A stretch of 64,000 nucleotides of DNA from Notolepis coatsorum (lineage: Eukaryota > Chordata > Actinopteri > Aulopiformes > Paralepididae), in the NCBI GenBank assembly GCA_963971535.1, contig OZ020594.1:113123974-113187973 (forward strand). The letters are read 5' to 3'. Below, one piece after another: positions 10,573 to 21,681 of this stretch. The notes under the pieces were generated by a model that ran no database searches, was not told the DNA's origin, and saw only the letters and a program-made list of their open reading frames with translations. A program made the translations under genes and the position numbers. Position 1 is the stretch's first letter; each line of letters begins with the position of its first letter.

Positions 10573-11161
10573 TTAAATATAAGTCTAAATGTATTTTGTT
10601 TGGTAATAAAAAAATACATCCGGATACTCAAGTAGAGATATGCATAGATAATGTTCATCTTGAAAGAGTAAATGAATATACTTTTCGTGATAGACCAAAA
10701 CCTCAGCTGGAAAACTCATTAACTATGTAAAGAAAAAACCAGCACGTCGCTTAGGTATCTTAAGAAAAACCAGACGCATATTAAATTTGAGATCATTATA
10801 CACAATTTATTGTACTCTTTTATTACCATATCTAACTTACTGTATAGAAACTTGGGGAAACATATACAAAACGAATCTGAATCCTATTATCATCTTACAG
10901 AAAAAGGCAATAAGGGTTGTGAACAATGTTATTTATCTCCATCCTACAAACACACTGTTTTTTGAACTAAGGGCATTAAAGTTCCTCGACTTAGTTGACC
11001 TTAAAACAGCAGATAGTTTTTAAAGCTAGAAGTTATCAACTGCCATGTAACTTACAAATTTTGTTTAAAGAACGAGAGGTGACGTATAATTTAAGAAGAA
11101 CACTCAATTTGAAACAGCCTAGAGCTCGAACCACACTTAAAAGTATGTCTGTGTCAGTTAA

Positions 11162-12110
11162 CACTTTGATTGCCTAAGGCTAAATTCATGATATACCATC
11201 CCTTGCAAGCACTATTTGTCTATGGAGAAGTTCCCCTTCTTTGCAGGGCTATAACTTTTTTAATTCTATTGCTAAATTGCCATTATTAGGGCCCATTCAA
11301 TGTCCTATATGTATTGTTCAGGGTGTATGAACGTTAAACTTTTTCATTCACATATTCATACTAAAATATGATCTAAAGTATAAGTGTTTTCATCTCTTTC
11401 TGCAGCTTTCTCCAGAACGTGATTTATAGCCCCAAATGCATTATATTGATGATCAAATACAGTTTGATAGCAATCGGCGCGATATAAAAAAATCCAACTG
11501 GACGGACTTCTGGAAGTTACTACACGTCATCTGATGTTGACCGGATGGGCGAGGGGGCGTTTATAATTCCGTGGGCAGCGTTATACCATTCATCTGATGT
11601 GGGTAAAATGTTCATCATAGCAGTTAGTGTCGAACACGGTAATATTACACGCTAAAACTCACCCCAGTCTCCGCGGGCCGTTGGGCGATCAGCGTGGGGT
11701 AGACAGTTTTCCATTATGGGATGTCGAAATACCCGGTCCATTTCCAGGTTGTATAATACTATATACGTCCAAATCATGTTGTTTATCGAGTTATTTGCAA
11801 CCGATCGATGTCCAGTGTATCAAGATGGAGTCCCGGGACCTATAGCGAGTGCCCGGAAGTAATATGGGTGATCAGCACTTCATCCACATAACTTCCTGTT
11901 TGGCGCTTCTGCCAATCGGCCACCAGATGGCGCTCTTGAACCGCTAGAGGATTGAGAGGAGCTCAGAACTGTGTGTGAAGGCTGCGGATGGAAAATATGA
12001 TTCCGATCACAGATTTTTGAAATATTGATATTAAAGATGAGTTACGGCGTCCTCTGCAACTTGAGCATGGCGGGGAAGGACGCCTAAACACGTTTTCAGC
12101 ACTTAAAGTG
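11162..12110. mobile_element. piggyBac-like non-autonomous element, copy 2
   Basis: 949 bp flanked by TTAA (11158-11161 and 12111-12114). It is collinear with and similar along its whole length to the copy at 9620-10572, for example gttgaccggatgggcgaggg in both. Same orientation, inserted in the same LINE about 590 bp further on. Confidence 0.8.
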
Positions 12111-12544
12111 TTAAAGGAGTGAAACTCTGGAACAATATACCGGATGAAATAAAAAACAGCAGGAGTATTTTTAAGTTTAAAAATATGTTTAAAAACAGGG
12201 TTCTAGAATCTTATAGTAAAATTTAACCTACAATCTGTTTTCTCTACCATGAAACTCTGGTATTGCAGATGAATTTTTGATTTTCCTATGTTGGCTTCTT
12301 ATGTTCCTTTCAGGAACGTTTTTTGTTGATTGTTAGTTTGTTTGTTTGTTTTATCTTGCAAACTTTAACTTTTTGTTCTTTTCAGGAACGGTTTTTGTTG
12401 ATTTTTTATTGTTGATTTTTTTTTTTTGTTATATTTTGAAAACTAACTTTTTTGAATTTGTTTTTTGAATTAGGGGTAGGTTGCTCTATAAGCCTTCGGC
12501 TTCAAACCTATCCTTTTCGTTTATTTATTAGTAAACATTCGAAA

Positions 12545-12895
12545 TAAAATAATTCATTCATTCATATCTCCCGGGCCTTTCTGCGTGGAGTTTGCATGTT
12601 CTGCCCGTACTCGCAAGGGTTTCCCCTCCAGATAAGATAAACCCAAAGGAAAAACATGCAGAACAGATGGCTAACGCTGTCACGTCCCTGACGAAGATGG
12701 ACAGGAGCACTTGGATTGGTCCCCGGGCGCGGCCCACGCCACAGCCCATGTCTGCTCCCGGCTGCCCTTGGGGGGAAGGACGACGGGATGGGAAAAGTGC
12801 AGAGAGACATTTCATCAGTGCATGTGTGAGTAAGTGTTCCTGTGTGTCGCCCATCTCGCATGTGTGTGTTCTTCTTCTAAAAGAGTACATGGGGT
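12545..12895 (-). repeat. Dispersed SINE/LINE-tail-like repeat
   Basis: It matches 21575-21930 closely: gtggagtttgcatgttct, then ggctgcccttggggggaagg. Both copies abut attcattcattca, which on the minus strand is a tgaa-repeat tail. The element therefore probably runs on the minus strand with its 3' end at 12545. Small ORFs across it are not credible. Confidence 0.55.
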
Positions 12896-12965
12896 TTCTA
12901 TTTAATATACTGCAAACTGTGTTTGGGGACCTGTTCTCTTTATTCTTTTCAAGTCTACTCTCAGC

Positions 12966-14551
12966 TTAAACGGAACAACTAAATGGTTTCTTTCCTGTAT
13001 GAGTTCTAGTGTGTCTCTTCATATTTCCTTTATCATTGAACCCTTTCCCACAAACTGAACAGCTAAATGGTTCCTCTCCAGTATGTGTTCTCATGTGTGT
13101 CTTCAGATTTCCCTCCCTACTGAACCCTTTCCCACAAACTGAACAGCTAAATGGTTTCTCTCCAGTATGTGTTCTCATGTGTGTCTTCAGACTTGTTTGC
13201 TGACTGAACCCTTTCCCACAAACTGAACAAAGAAAGGGTTTCTCTCCAGTATGTGTTCTCATGTGTCTCTTCAGATCTGATTGCAGACTGAACCCTTTCC
13301 CACAAACTGAACAAACAAATGGTTTCTCTCCAGTATGTGTTCTCATGTGTGTCTTCAGAGCTCCCTTCATACTGAAACCTTTACCACAAACTGAACAAAC
13401 AAATGGTTTCTCTCCGGTATGTGTTCTCATGTGTGTCTTCAGACTTTCTTTATGCCTGAACCCTTTCCCACAAACTGAACAACAAGGTTTCTCTCCAGTA
13501 TGTGTTCTCATGTGTGTCTTCAGATGTGCCTTCATACTGAACCCTTTCCCACAAACTGAACAGCTAAATGGTTTCTCTCCAGTGTGAGTTATCATGTGTC
13601 TCTTCAGTTGTCCCTTCATACTGAACCCTTTCTCACAAACTGAACAGCTAAATGGTTTCACTCCGGTATGATTTTTTACGTGTATCTTCAGATCTCTCTT
13701 CTTGCTGAATCCAGGCCTGTTAGACAACGTTTGTATTTTCTGTGTCTTCTTTTGTTTTAGTGCCATCAAACCTGGACCTCCACTCTCCTTCCATTCATCG
13801 CCATCATCAGTCTCAGCTCCAGAACTGTCATCATCACCGTCATCAGTCTCAGTTCCAGAACTGTCATCATCACCATCATCAGTCTCAGTTAGAGAACAGT
13901 CTGAAGAGAGAGGCTGGCTATCTCTAGTTGGTTCTAAATCACCAGCTGGATCTAAGTTACTGGCTAGTTCTGATACTCCACAGTCCTCTCCTTCAGGTTC
14001 TGTTTTCATGTGTTCAGTTGAGGTGCTGGGTAAAGAGTATGCTTCTCTGTTGTTCTCCCTTTGGGTTTGAAGAGGCTGGAAGGACAGAGCGTTCTCTTGA
14101 CCATCTTCACATTTCACTGGGTCTACTGTGATCTTGGAGAGATCAGCTTCTTCCAGCCCTTGATCTAGTTCATCTTTAATCTGCTCTGGGTCCCGGTTTT
14201 GGCTGAGTTGTGAGGACAGAGTGTTCTCACCTTCATTTTCACATTTCATAGGTTGTAAGGTCATCTTGGAGCCATCAGCCTCCTCTAGATCTTGACACAG
14301 TTCCTCCTGTTCCTCTTTAATCTGGAGGGGCTCTGTGTCCTGGGTTTGGCTGAGCTGTGAGGACTGAGGTTTCTCTTCATCATGTTCACTCTTCACAGAG
14401 ACAGGAAGCTCCTCTCCCTCCTGACTGATCCAGAGTTCCTCCTGTTCCTCTTTCATCTGTAGGCGCTCTGGCTCCTCCTGGACCAGACTGGGGCTCCTCT
14501 CCTGCTGCTCAGGGGGAACCTCCTCTTCACAGATAAACAGCTGTGGGGGGT
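12966..14551 (-). CDS. C2H2 zinc-finger protein, main exon (teleost acidic N-terminus type)
   Basis: This minus-strand exon starts after a polypyrimidine tract and AG at 14553-14552; the first codon borrows one base from an upstream exon that was not found. It opens with LFICEEEVPPEQQERSPS and has repeated KEEQEEL and GLEEAD motifs. An acidic region with tandem ETDDGDDDSSG follows. This N-terminal layout is common in large fish C2H2 families (FiNZ-like). Eight complete C-x2-C-x12-H-x3-H fingers with TGEKP linkers follow, after one degenerate finger lacking its cysteines. Predicted helix contacts (-1,2,3,6) are MGQR, MAHT, HEST, MGAT, LSDR, QTST, RGNT and DGNR. Finger 3 has a one-residue shortened linker. 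The ninth finger stops after FSCSV. Probably a nuclear DNA-binding repressor; targets unknown. It looks open and possibly functional. Confidence 0.85.
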
Positions 14552-14799
14552 CTGGAGGGAGGAATAATAATAATAATAATATGAATAACAAACAAAGATG
14601 CAGTAGATAACTCTGCAACTGAAAGTAGAAACACAATCGATCAATTATTGTTTGGCTACAAAATCAGAAAATCTCAATCATGCCTCATCACGCTGTCAAT
14701 CACAACTTGGAGGTTGATCAGATGTTGTCAGGAGGTGAAAATGTAAACAAACAGAGTGAGACTTGAGGTTCTCCAAACTAAACAAGGTAACTATGGATA

Positions 14800-15021
14800 G
14801 CTGAAATACTTATGGATTGTTAGCTTGACCAATTACCTTTTTTACTTGAGTTGGGGCAACTGTTGTAATTCCTACACTGTTCACCGGATTTAGATGTAAT
14901 TAAAGCTGGAAGTCTGCACTTGAAGCACACCTGTATTTCATTTCAAGTCCATTATGGTGTTGTACAGAGCCAGAATTAGTCAAATTGTGTCAATGTCCAA
15001 ATAATTATGGACCGACTGTAT
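14800..15021. mobile_element. Tc1/mariner-like transposon, one terminal region
   Basis: Ends tgtccaaataattatggacc then gactgtat, which resembles the terminal repeat of fish Tc1-like elements. It is preceded by a block containing ggtgttgtacagagcc. The opposite end and the transposase were not found. Confidence 0.6.
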
Positions 15022-15029
15022 AAAGTCAG

Positions 15030-15915
15030 AATATAAGCCCCAGGGGTGAATGGAGTCCCCCACCGGGTTTATAAAAGTGCACCTGATGTACTCAGATTCT
15101 TGTGGAGGTTACTGAGAGTAGTATGGGATAAACAGGTTATACCAAAAGCTTGGGTTAGAGCAGAAGGAATCCTAATCCCCAAGAAGAAAGAGTCCTCACT
15201 GTTAAGCCAGTTTCTGACTATATCCCTCCTGAATGTAGAAGGTAGGGCTGTCCCCGACTAAGGATTTGGATAGTCGAAATGTGCCATTAGTTGACTATTA
15301 GTCGACTAAAAAAAAAAGTATAATTTTTTATTTTTGTATCATTCCATTTGGGCTGTGGGGGGTGCTTAATGGCTGAAGGAGTCGACTGAAGGCTTCTTGT
15401 CCTCTGCAAAAGCATGCAATTGGTCCACTGATGGATATATCTTGATATTTGTCTAGTCTAGTGTGTTCATTAGATGGGTGAAATCATCTTTCAGTGCCTC
15501 TGTGCCTGTTTTCTTAGGCAGTTAGCCTCTGGTATGCATGCCATTAGCGTTAGCCACGCTTCTAGGCCTCTTTTCTTTTCGAAAGAATGATTAAAAAAAA
15601 AGATATTTGCATTCGACTAAGAGGTTGGCAGTCGACTACGGCTCCTTTCGACCGATTAGTCGACTAATCGACTAATAGGGGTCAGCCCTAGTAGAAGGTA
15701 AGATTTTCTTAACTGTAATGGCACAGAGGCTCGCAAACTACCTAGAAAGGGACAGCAGTGCAGAAAGCAGTGCAGAAAGCAGGAATCCCAGGGTTTGCTG
15801 GATGTATAGAACACGCAAGCATGATATGGCACCAGATTCAATCAGCCAAGATAGAGAAAAGAGACTTACAGGTGGTATTTCTAGAGTGGTTGTTAACAAG
15901 AAAACAGTTAAATTC
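15030..15915 (+). mobile_element. Non-LTR retrotransposon RT fragment split by a hAT MITE
   Basis: The plus strand gives GVNGVPHRVYKSAPDVLRF, then IPKAWVRAEGILIPKKKES and SLLNVEG up to the MITE. After it come FLTVMAQRLANYLERD and KAGIPGFAGCIEHASMIWHQ (about 15700-15850). These are RT finger and palm segments of a LINE; I cannot fix the clade (R2/R4-like is a guess). Frameshifts are present and no catalytic block is seen. Confidence 0.6.
15243..15690. mobile_element. hAT MITE with 8-bp target duplication
   Basis: 448 bp flanked by perfect GTAGAAGG (15235-15242 and 15691-15698). Ends are tagggctgtcccc and ggggtcagcccta. The interior is rich in tagtcgacta motifs. It interrupts the RT fragment in its LNVEG segment. 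Confidence 0.9.
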
Positions 15916-15919
15916 ATCC

Positions 15920-16090
15920 AGAGGACTTTTCATGTTGATGATGGACTGACGAGCATAACATCTGGCAATCCAGCTCGTCAAAGAAGCAAGCGAACTCTGC
16001 AGCACAGGGAAGCTCAGACTTCATAAGTTCGTCTCCAACAGGAATCAATACCAAAGGAAGAGTGAGCCGAAAGTGTCAACCTGGACATGG
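15920..16090 (+). mobile_element. Possible BEL/Pao-like LTR-retrotransposon fossil fragment
   Basis: A short stretch resembles the BEL/Pao reverse-transcriptase region (a VDDGL motif, then KLRLHKFVSN). It is joined directly to the LINE-like RT fragment on its left. It is a broken fossil with no LTR seen. Confidence 0.4.
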
Positions 16091-16899
16091 CTTGGAAGGG
16101 AGTGATAGCTTAGATATGCAGACTTGGCAGCAGAAACTGAACAGTGAGGATGTAAAGCTAGGGTTTGTCCGGCGGAAGTAGGATGCAGAGGATTTATAGC
16201 ACGATCGGCTTCACCATTATTGGGAGAGTTGGGGATTCGTGGGCGGAGCTTGAAAAAAGCGGTAAATGAGATGTCAGTGGATTTGGTTGAGGAGAAATAA
16301 TGTCAGCTGGGGGCCAACGTAACCAAAGGGTACGAGTATTCCTTTTCTTCTCTGTTGTTGCTGTTTCATGTGTAATATTGTAGGAATTGTACTTTTGACA
16401 TAGGATAACAGGGAGGTGAGGCGTGTGAATATCAAGGAAAAGTGGGAGCTAGCATGAGGGGGGTGGTTCTGGGAGGCTGGAACTAACCGCTGAACCCGAG
16501 GTCGTAGGCCTAACTTGAAGAAACACCAGTGAAGGGAGGCACCCACTTGATAACCCTGGTTATATGCTGACTCCTGTTGCTTTTTATTTATCTGCATGGT
16601 GGATTGTGATGGCCATTGGGTTTCTTCATTGAGCGTGGGTGTAATATAAATAATGTATAAGAGTCAATTCACTGGTAAAGTGCCATATGTTATATTGTAT
16701 GTATTTGTTTGGATTTCTGCCTATGCATTGTGCCTGCCAAGTTGGGTTCATGGCAGCAGTTCCCTTTGCTCACCAGTAGGTGGCTTACCTGGCTGCGTCT
16801 AGTTTTTACCAACGGATTTCCAGTTCCGCGTTGTGTGATCTGATTGGCCACAGACGTTAAAGTCAACATTTATAAAGTCAGAATAAAGTCAAAATCTTT
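16091..16899. other. No gene recognised
   Basis: Mixed single-copy-looking sequence with short open frames only. At 16855-16905 there is a piece of the aaagtcaacatttataaagt repeat that is expanded at 27865-28035. Confidence 0.5.
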
Positions 16900-17875
16900 A
16901 GATTAATCTCTTAAACCCTAGCCATATTTTCAGAAAATTCACTTAAAAGTAAACAGCCAAGTAAATGGAGGATTGCTCCACTTCTACAAGGTCCATTTGC
17001 ATGTTCATGGTATCTAGGGACATGTATAATAATAAATTGGATTTTAAGAGTGAAGCACCTTTCTCAGACTCAAGGACACTGTACAAGGAAAGGGTAGAAA
17101 AAAAGAAAAGATTTAGAAAAAACAAAAGATAAAAAAGAAAATGATGAATATATGTGTATAGTAACAACAGGACCTGTGAATGTATGGACCTCTGGGAATG
17201 TATTCTCAGTGTCAGATATATTGTGTATGTTACTATGCTTGAGTAAATTGTAATGAACCAAAGGAGAATATCAATTATTATTATTTATAAGTTTTTTCCA
17301 TCTTTGACGGTGAATAACACCAAGCTAACATTGACCAGACATGAGATTTACCTGAACTGATTTAGCACCTTCATGAGATCAAGTGTACAAAATATCTAAG
17401 CAAATGAATAAAGGGCAGATGATTTACAGGTTTTTTTGTAGATATAGTACTGGATTTTGCCATCCAGACACATGCAATTTGAAATGAAATGAATATAGAA
17501 TATAAGGCCTAAAGATGACCTTATTATGGCCAAGTCATACATCAATGGATCAGATCCAATGGCAGACTTAAATCTGGATTTAGTACCACCAGGCGCCCCT
17601 GACAGGGCAGCAAACACGTGATTGAAATCTACTGTAAGTACAGTTACTTTTATATATGTCCATAGCTCCTCCATTTTTCACCAGATTGCGACACGTTTTT
17701 TGTAGACGTTCAGGTAAATAAATAATGTATGTTGTATTTAATGGCAATAACGTTCAGGTTTGTTCGACCCGTGAGATACAATCATGAAGAAAACTTAAAA
17801 AAAGTATTAAAAAGAAAACCAGCTTAAACAGGGGCTGGTGTGAGCTGGGTAGTGTAGTTTTATAAAATTTCAACG
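16900..17875 (+). repeat. Unnamed dispersed repeat R, plus-orientation copy
   Basis: It matches 27190-27690 in inverted orientation. Shared landmarks are ttttcagaaaattc, catctttgacggtgaataac, gttcgacccgtgagata and actacctt/actacactacccagctca at its end. No ORF longer than about 90 codons. Family unknown; possibly a LINE or DNA-transposon UTR. Confidence 0.6.
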
Positions 17876-18017
17876 TCCATCGAAAGCCCTGGGACTCCTC
17901 TATTTTAGGACTACAACGGGTTCATGACGGCGTCATTTGCTCATGTCTAATTCATATGATTTCCAATCCAATGATTTCAATAAACACATAATTCGCTAAT
18001 AACACTTAACCCCTTAA

Positions 18018-20254
18018 CACATTGGACGCCAGAGGTCGCTGTGGGCGTATGGCCGTTTGTGCCAGCGCTGTAATGAAATGGGGGTAGATGCCGGTGTTTG
18101 TAGTGCTAAAACTATATTAAATATTATAGCTATGGATCTAATAACAACGTCGATTGTCAGTGAGTTTCTTCCGGTCAACATGCAAAAAACAGATTTTTTT
18201 TTTCATTCATACATTTACGTTTTATACCGTGGTGAATATATGAGTATAGTTTTAGAGTGATTCTGTGTAATCCCAGGAAACGCCACCAAACAGTGCTTTA
18301 CTGCATTTAATTATAAATCGTGCCATTTCTCGCCTGGATCAATAATCAATCTGAAATCAACGCTAGATTATCGGTATTATGTTTCATCATCGATGCATGA
18401 AAGGGGGGGGGGGGAAGCCGCCCCTCCGTGCTTTGATCGCAACTAACGGGACACGGCACACAGACACACGCTCCGATCGCGGGAAAAAAATTATCGGATC
18501 AACGCAAGATTGATAACATATAGTCCTTACCTTGTCTATGATGTACTGCAAAAAGAATAATCCAATGATCTGATCGCCATTCCAAGTACTGATCGCGATC
18601 GTGTGTCCAATGTTATCCAGCCGTGAACAGCCGTAGGTCAGGGCTGTACAGTGCGAGATATATGTTGCACGTGCTACAGCAACAACGGTCTGTGCGATGA
18701 ATGGATTTACTTCAGTAGCACTGGTGCGATAGGCATTCGGTTCATATCGATACTCTTATTTTGAAAATCCTGTAGCAAGTCTCATCTCCGCAGAAGCGCA
18801 GCTCCAGCTATAATATCTATGGCTCCGGCAGCTAGCAACGTTCGGTTCATATCGATACTCTTATTTTGAAAATCCTGTGGAGTCGACTCGTATCCGCTCG
18901 GCTCTACAGCACAGCAGCGTCCGGAACATGCACATTGCAACATAGCAAGGCTAGTGTGCCTATTTCGCGACCCAAAACAAATCCCTGCTGTTTTATTCCG
19001 CAACGGGTCAAATGCATCTAACATGCTTTGCAATCCTCGCCATTCCTTTATGACCATGTCGTGTTAAAGTCCGAAATTAACGTTACTGGGGACTGAGGAA
19101 GGGGGGGGGGGGGGGGGGGGGGGTCAGGCATTCTCCCTGTGTGTGTGTGCGTTTGAAAAGATCAGATGAAATCAGACGAGTATATTATATTGATAGTAAA
19201 TGTACTGAGGGTGGACAGATAATGTTGATATTTAAACATAAAAAATACAATACATAATAAATGTATTCATGATCATCATGAAACATAAAACAATTGCAGG
19301 AACGGTTTGGGAGGGGAAGGGGTTTTAGGCTGCCTGTTGTGAGTTCCAAATTTTTTTTACGATACTTAAAGTTTAAAGCTCAATATATCAAAACGTGGCA
19401 CTTTATAGTGAACAGGAGGTCTATTTGTATTAAAAACAATAGATTGTTTTTCATTTAAATGTCTGGAAGAGCTCAATAATTTTTTTTTCAAATTATATTT
19501 TCGTTACCTTTTTTGAATTGATCTAAATGTTACTGATTGTGTTAAATGGGCTTATGATATCGTCTCATATCGATTGCAGGCACCTGCATCGTATCGTATC
19601 ATGGCAAATATCGGCAAATATCGTATCGTTGTCCAAAGAATCGATATCGTATCGTAATGAAACTGGCGATTCCCACCCCTAGTAGAGTGAGTCCATACAA
19701 CACCCAACACCAAATCCCATAATTCCTTACACGTAACGTGTCTGGCTGTGTGACGTCAACTTGTCAGCATGAAAATGACAGCCAAACATGGCACTGCAAC
19801 TAAATAACACAAATACAATAGGCACATTTGTGACTGTTACAAATATAACACGTTTTATACGATAAGATTTTGGCCTGTGCTACAAAACTATCAACCTCTG
19901 TAGCACCAGTGCTATGTGCAAAAAAAGTTAACGTACAGCCCTGTCGTAGGTGCATCTGTTAGAACCGCTTGCCCTGCCCGAGTATTTAGACCCCGCCCCC
20001 ACGCTGCAGCTCGGCCCAGACAACAAGCCATATCGTTTCAAATAGGGTGCAATAGTGGCCGCAATGCGTTAGGCGGTGGTATCGGACCGTTGCGGTCTCA
20101 GACAGTGCCACACATGTCCACAGCACAGCAGGATGAATTATGAATGAAAATAGCGAATAAAAGAAATAACGATCATAATAACGAGTATACTCGTTGTTGG
20201 CGTCCAACGATTGGCGGGCTATAACGAGTATACTCGTCATTGGCAATTAATGTG
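18018..20254. mobile_element. piggyBac-like element containing a hAT insertion
   Basis: TTAA at 18014-18017 and 20255-20258 flank 2237 bp. The ends share CACATT; the left reads CACATTGGACGCC and the subterminal right region has ggcgtccaac. Near the right end the palindrome aacgagtatactcgtt occurs twice. A 1305-bp hAT element sits inside. No transposase was recognised. Confidence 0.65.
18639..19943. mobile_element. hAT-type element nested in the piggyBac-like element
   Basis: Ends CAGGGCTGTACAG and GTACAGCCCTG, flanked by ccgtaggt (18631-18638) and tcgtaggt (19944-19951), an 8-bp duplication with one mismatch. It contains a tandem duplication around ttcatatcgatactcttatt (18741 and 18847), a 21-G run at 19100-19123, and near 19670 a gattcccacccctag end that may belong to another hAT fragment. 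No transposase domain recognised. Confidence 0.7.
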
Positions 20255-20258
20255 TTAA

Positions 20259-20440
20259 GGCCGAGCGGTCCGACAATAATTTCACGGCATAAATAGATCA
20301 TTGCAGTCCGTATTAATTAATGTAGCGTTTTCCCCCCCAAATGTATCCAAGAGTAAAGACCCTACCCCTATGAAAACAGCAGTCAAAGTGTATATTTTCA
20401 GCACTACGTTTGTTTACCAATTACTTTAAGTGTTATATGA
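20259..20440. repeat. Repeat R, second segment
   Basis: It matches 27690-27840 inverted (gtccgtattaattaatgt, then cagcagtcaaagtgtatatt). At 27.2-27.8 kb this segment is contiguous with the rest of repeat R, whereas here the piggyBac-like element and a rearrangement separate the parts. Confidence 0.6.
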
Positions 20441-20561
20441 ATACATATGAGTTTACAGAAATCTCAGCGCATTGAGTTGGAAACCGGCAGATATTGACGC
20501 AAGGAAATGGAGCAGCCATATGCGAGTGTAGTCCTATGAAAGAAGAGACCCGGGACTTTCG

Positions 20562-20895
20562 ATGGTGTTACGTGTGGGTGTGTTTGTACCCTGATCAGGT
20601 GTTCCCAGTGTGATGTGTAATGTCTGGTTGTAGTTCCCTGTCCTGGTCTTGTAGTTCTCTGTCGTTTCCCTCCCAGGTGTATCCATCTGTAATCAGCCCA
20701 GGTGTTTCTTGTCTCGTCATTCCCTTGTGTATAACTGTTCTGTTCTCCCCTGTGTGTGGTGGCTGATCCTGTCTGTACAGTCCTGTGGTTTGTTTGTTGT
20801 TACTTTATGTTATTCCTTCAGTTACTAAATCCATGGTAAATACATAATTAAACATCTTTTTTGTTACTCTGGCTACCGTTTCCAATTATGTTACA
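20562..20895. mobile_element. Possible solo LTR
   Basis: A 334-bp segment begins tgttacgtgtgg and ends attatgttaca, with a TG...CA outline. It has an LTR-like interior, including aataca and attaaaca A-rich signals near its end. No matching target duplication was found, so the call is weak. Confidence 0.35.
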
Positions 20896-20952
20896 TTGAC
20901 AAGACGACAAGCACTTTTTCAGTCAATGGTAACGTAATAGATGGGCTTAAAG

Positions 20953-21045
20953 GTGGGCGGCACGGTGGTGTAGTGGTTAACACTGTCGCCTCACAGCAAG
21001 AAGGTCCAGGGTTCGATTCCCGCTTGGGGACCAGGTTTCCGCGAT
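20953..21045 (+). mobile_element. tRNA-derived SINE head
   Basis: ggcggcacggtggtgtagtg and ctgtcgcctcacagcaagaa are followed by the B-box-like ggttcgattcc. This is the common teleost tRNA-derived SINE head. Its body stops after about 90 bp. Not a tRNA gene: it has no cloverleaf-complete 3' half. Confidence 0.75.
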
Positions 21046-21084
21046 GCCAGGTACCCAGGTCAAGGGTACTACGACTATGCGTGC

Positions 21085-21483
21085 ACCTCATGGTACCAAA
21101 GCACCTTAAAGGCGCTTAAAACAAAATTACAAACGTCACAAATCAAACTGGTCAGACTACTACTTGACCTTACCCCCAGAACCCACCTCACCCCTGCCCA
21201 CTTTGACAACCTAGGATGGCTTAGAGTAGACGACAGAGTACAGCAACTTGCAATGGGCCTGGTCTACAAGATACACTATACGACTAAGGTACCCATGTAC
21301 ATGTCAAAATACTTCCCAAAGGTCAGTGAATACCACAACCACTACACCAGAGGAAGCTCAACAAATCATGTTAAACCCAGATTCGGCTCAAACAAGGGAC
21401 TAAACACGTTTCGCAATTATGCCACATCAATGTGGAACGCCCCATCCCAAAGCTGTAAAGGAATGTGAATCCCTACACCACCT
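21085..21483 (+). mobile_element. Minisatellite-LINE, ORF2 C-terminus, plus copy
   Basis: The plus strand encodes TKLQTSQNKLVRLLLDLTPR-like sequence, then FDNLGWLRVDDRVQQLAMGL and FGSNKGLNTFRNYATSMWNA. It is nearly identical to the minus-strand copy at 44716-45208. It is truncated on the left by the SINE, has a frame break near 21445, and runs straight into minisatellite units at 21484. Confidence 0.8.
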
Positions 21484-21580
21484 CCTAATAGACAGTCTCC
21501 TCCCCACCGCATGTATATATTCCCTCCCCGCCGTATGTATATTTCTCTCCCACCCACCCACCCCCTCCTAATGTACTCAT
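21484..21580 (-). repeat. Minisatellite, short copy after LINE ORF
   Basis: Modules ctcctccccaccgcatgtat and cccacccaccccctcctaat are the reverse complement of the arrays at 868 and 43985. It is in the same position and orientation relative to the LINE ORF as at 44 kb. Confidence 0.8.
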
Positions 21581-21584
21581 TCAT

Positions 21585-21648
21585 TCATTCAGGGTATCTC
21601 CCGGGCCTTTCTGTGTGGAGTTTGCATGTTCTCCCCGTGCTCGCAAGG

Positions 21649-21681
<33 letters not shown>

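Larger units (their letters stand above)
9010..12565 (+). mobile_element. CR1/Rex-like LINE ORF2, interrupted by two piggyBac-like elements
   Basis: The plus strand encodes an RT. NYRPVSLLPQFSKILEKLF (from about 9027) is RT block 1, VFIDLKKAFDTIDHDIL block A, CGVPQGSILGPKLFILYIND block B, and FVIFADDTNIF (catalytic ADD, about 9500) block C. The ORF continues after the first insert at about 10577 and gives LRSLYTIYCTLLLPYLTYCI at 10787-10990. After the second insert it ends GVKLWNNIPDEIKNSRSIF (about 12117-12225). An AT-rich 3' UTR ends in attcattcattcat. Several frame breaks and stops (for example a stop near 9202) make it inactive. The 5' end is missing. Confidence 0.8.

Noticed and set aside
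13009-13587. Plus-strand ORFs opposite the zinc-finger exon (repeated Pro-Phe-Pro-Gln-Thr-Glu)
   Set aside because: Antisense shadow of repeated TGEKPF linkers.
18782-19057. 91-codon minus ORF inside the hAT element as a transposase piece
   Set aside because: No hAT motif is visible and it overlaps an internal tandem duplication.
19100-19123. Long G-run (also C-runs at 21650-21680 and 56411-56432) as functional elements
   Set aside because: Homopolymers prone to assembly error; nothing around them suggests function.
20562-20895. Confident solo LTR
   Set aside because: TG...CA outline only; the flanking 5-mers differ, so it is kept at low confidence.
20953-21045. tRNA gene
   Set aside because: A- and B-box-like sequences belong to a SINE head; no full cloverleaf. 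The same holds for 27030-27190 and 30218-30440.
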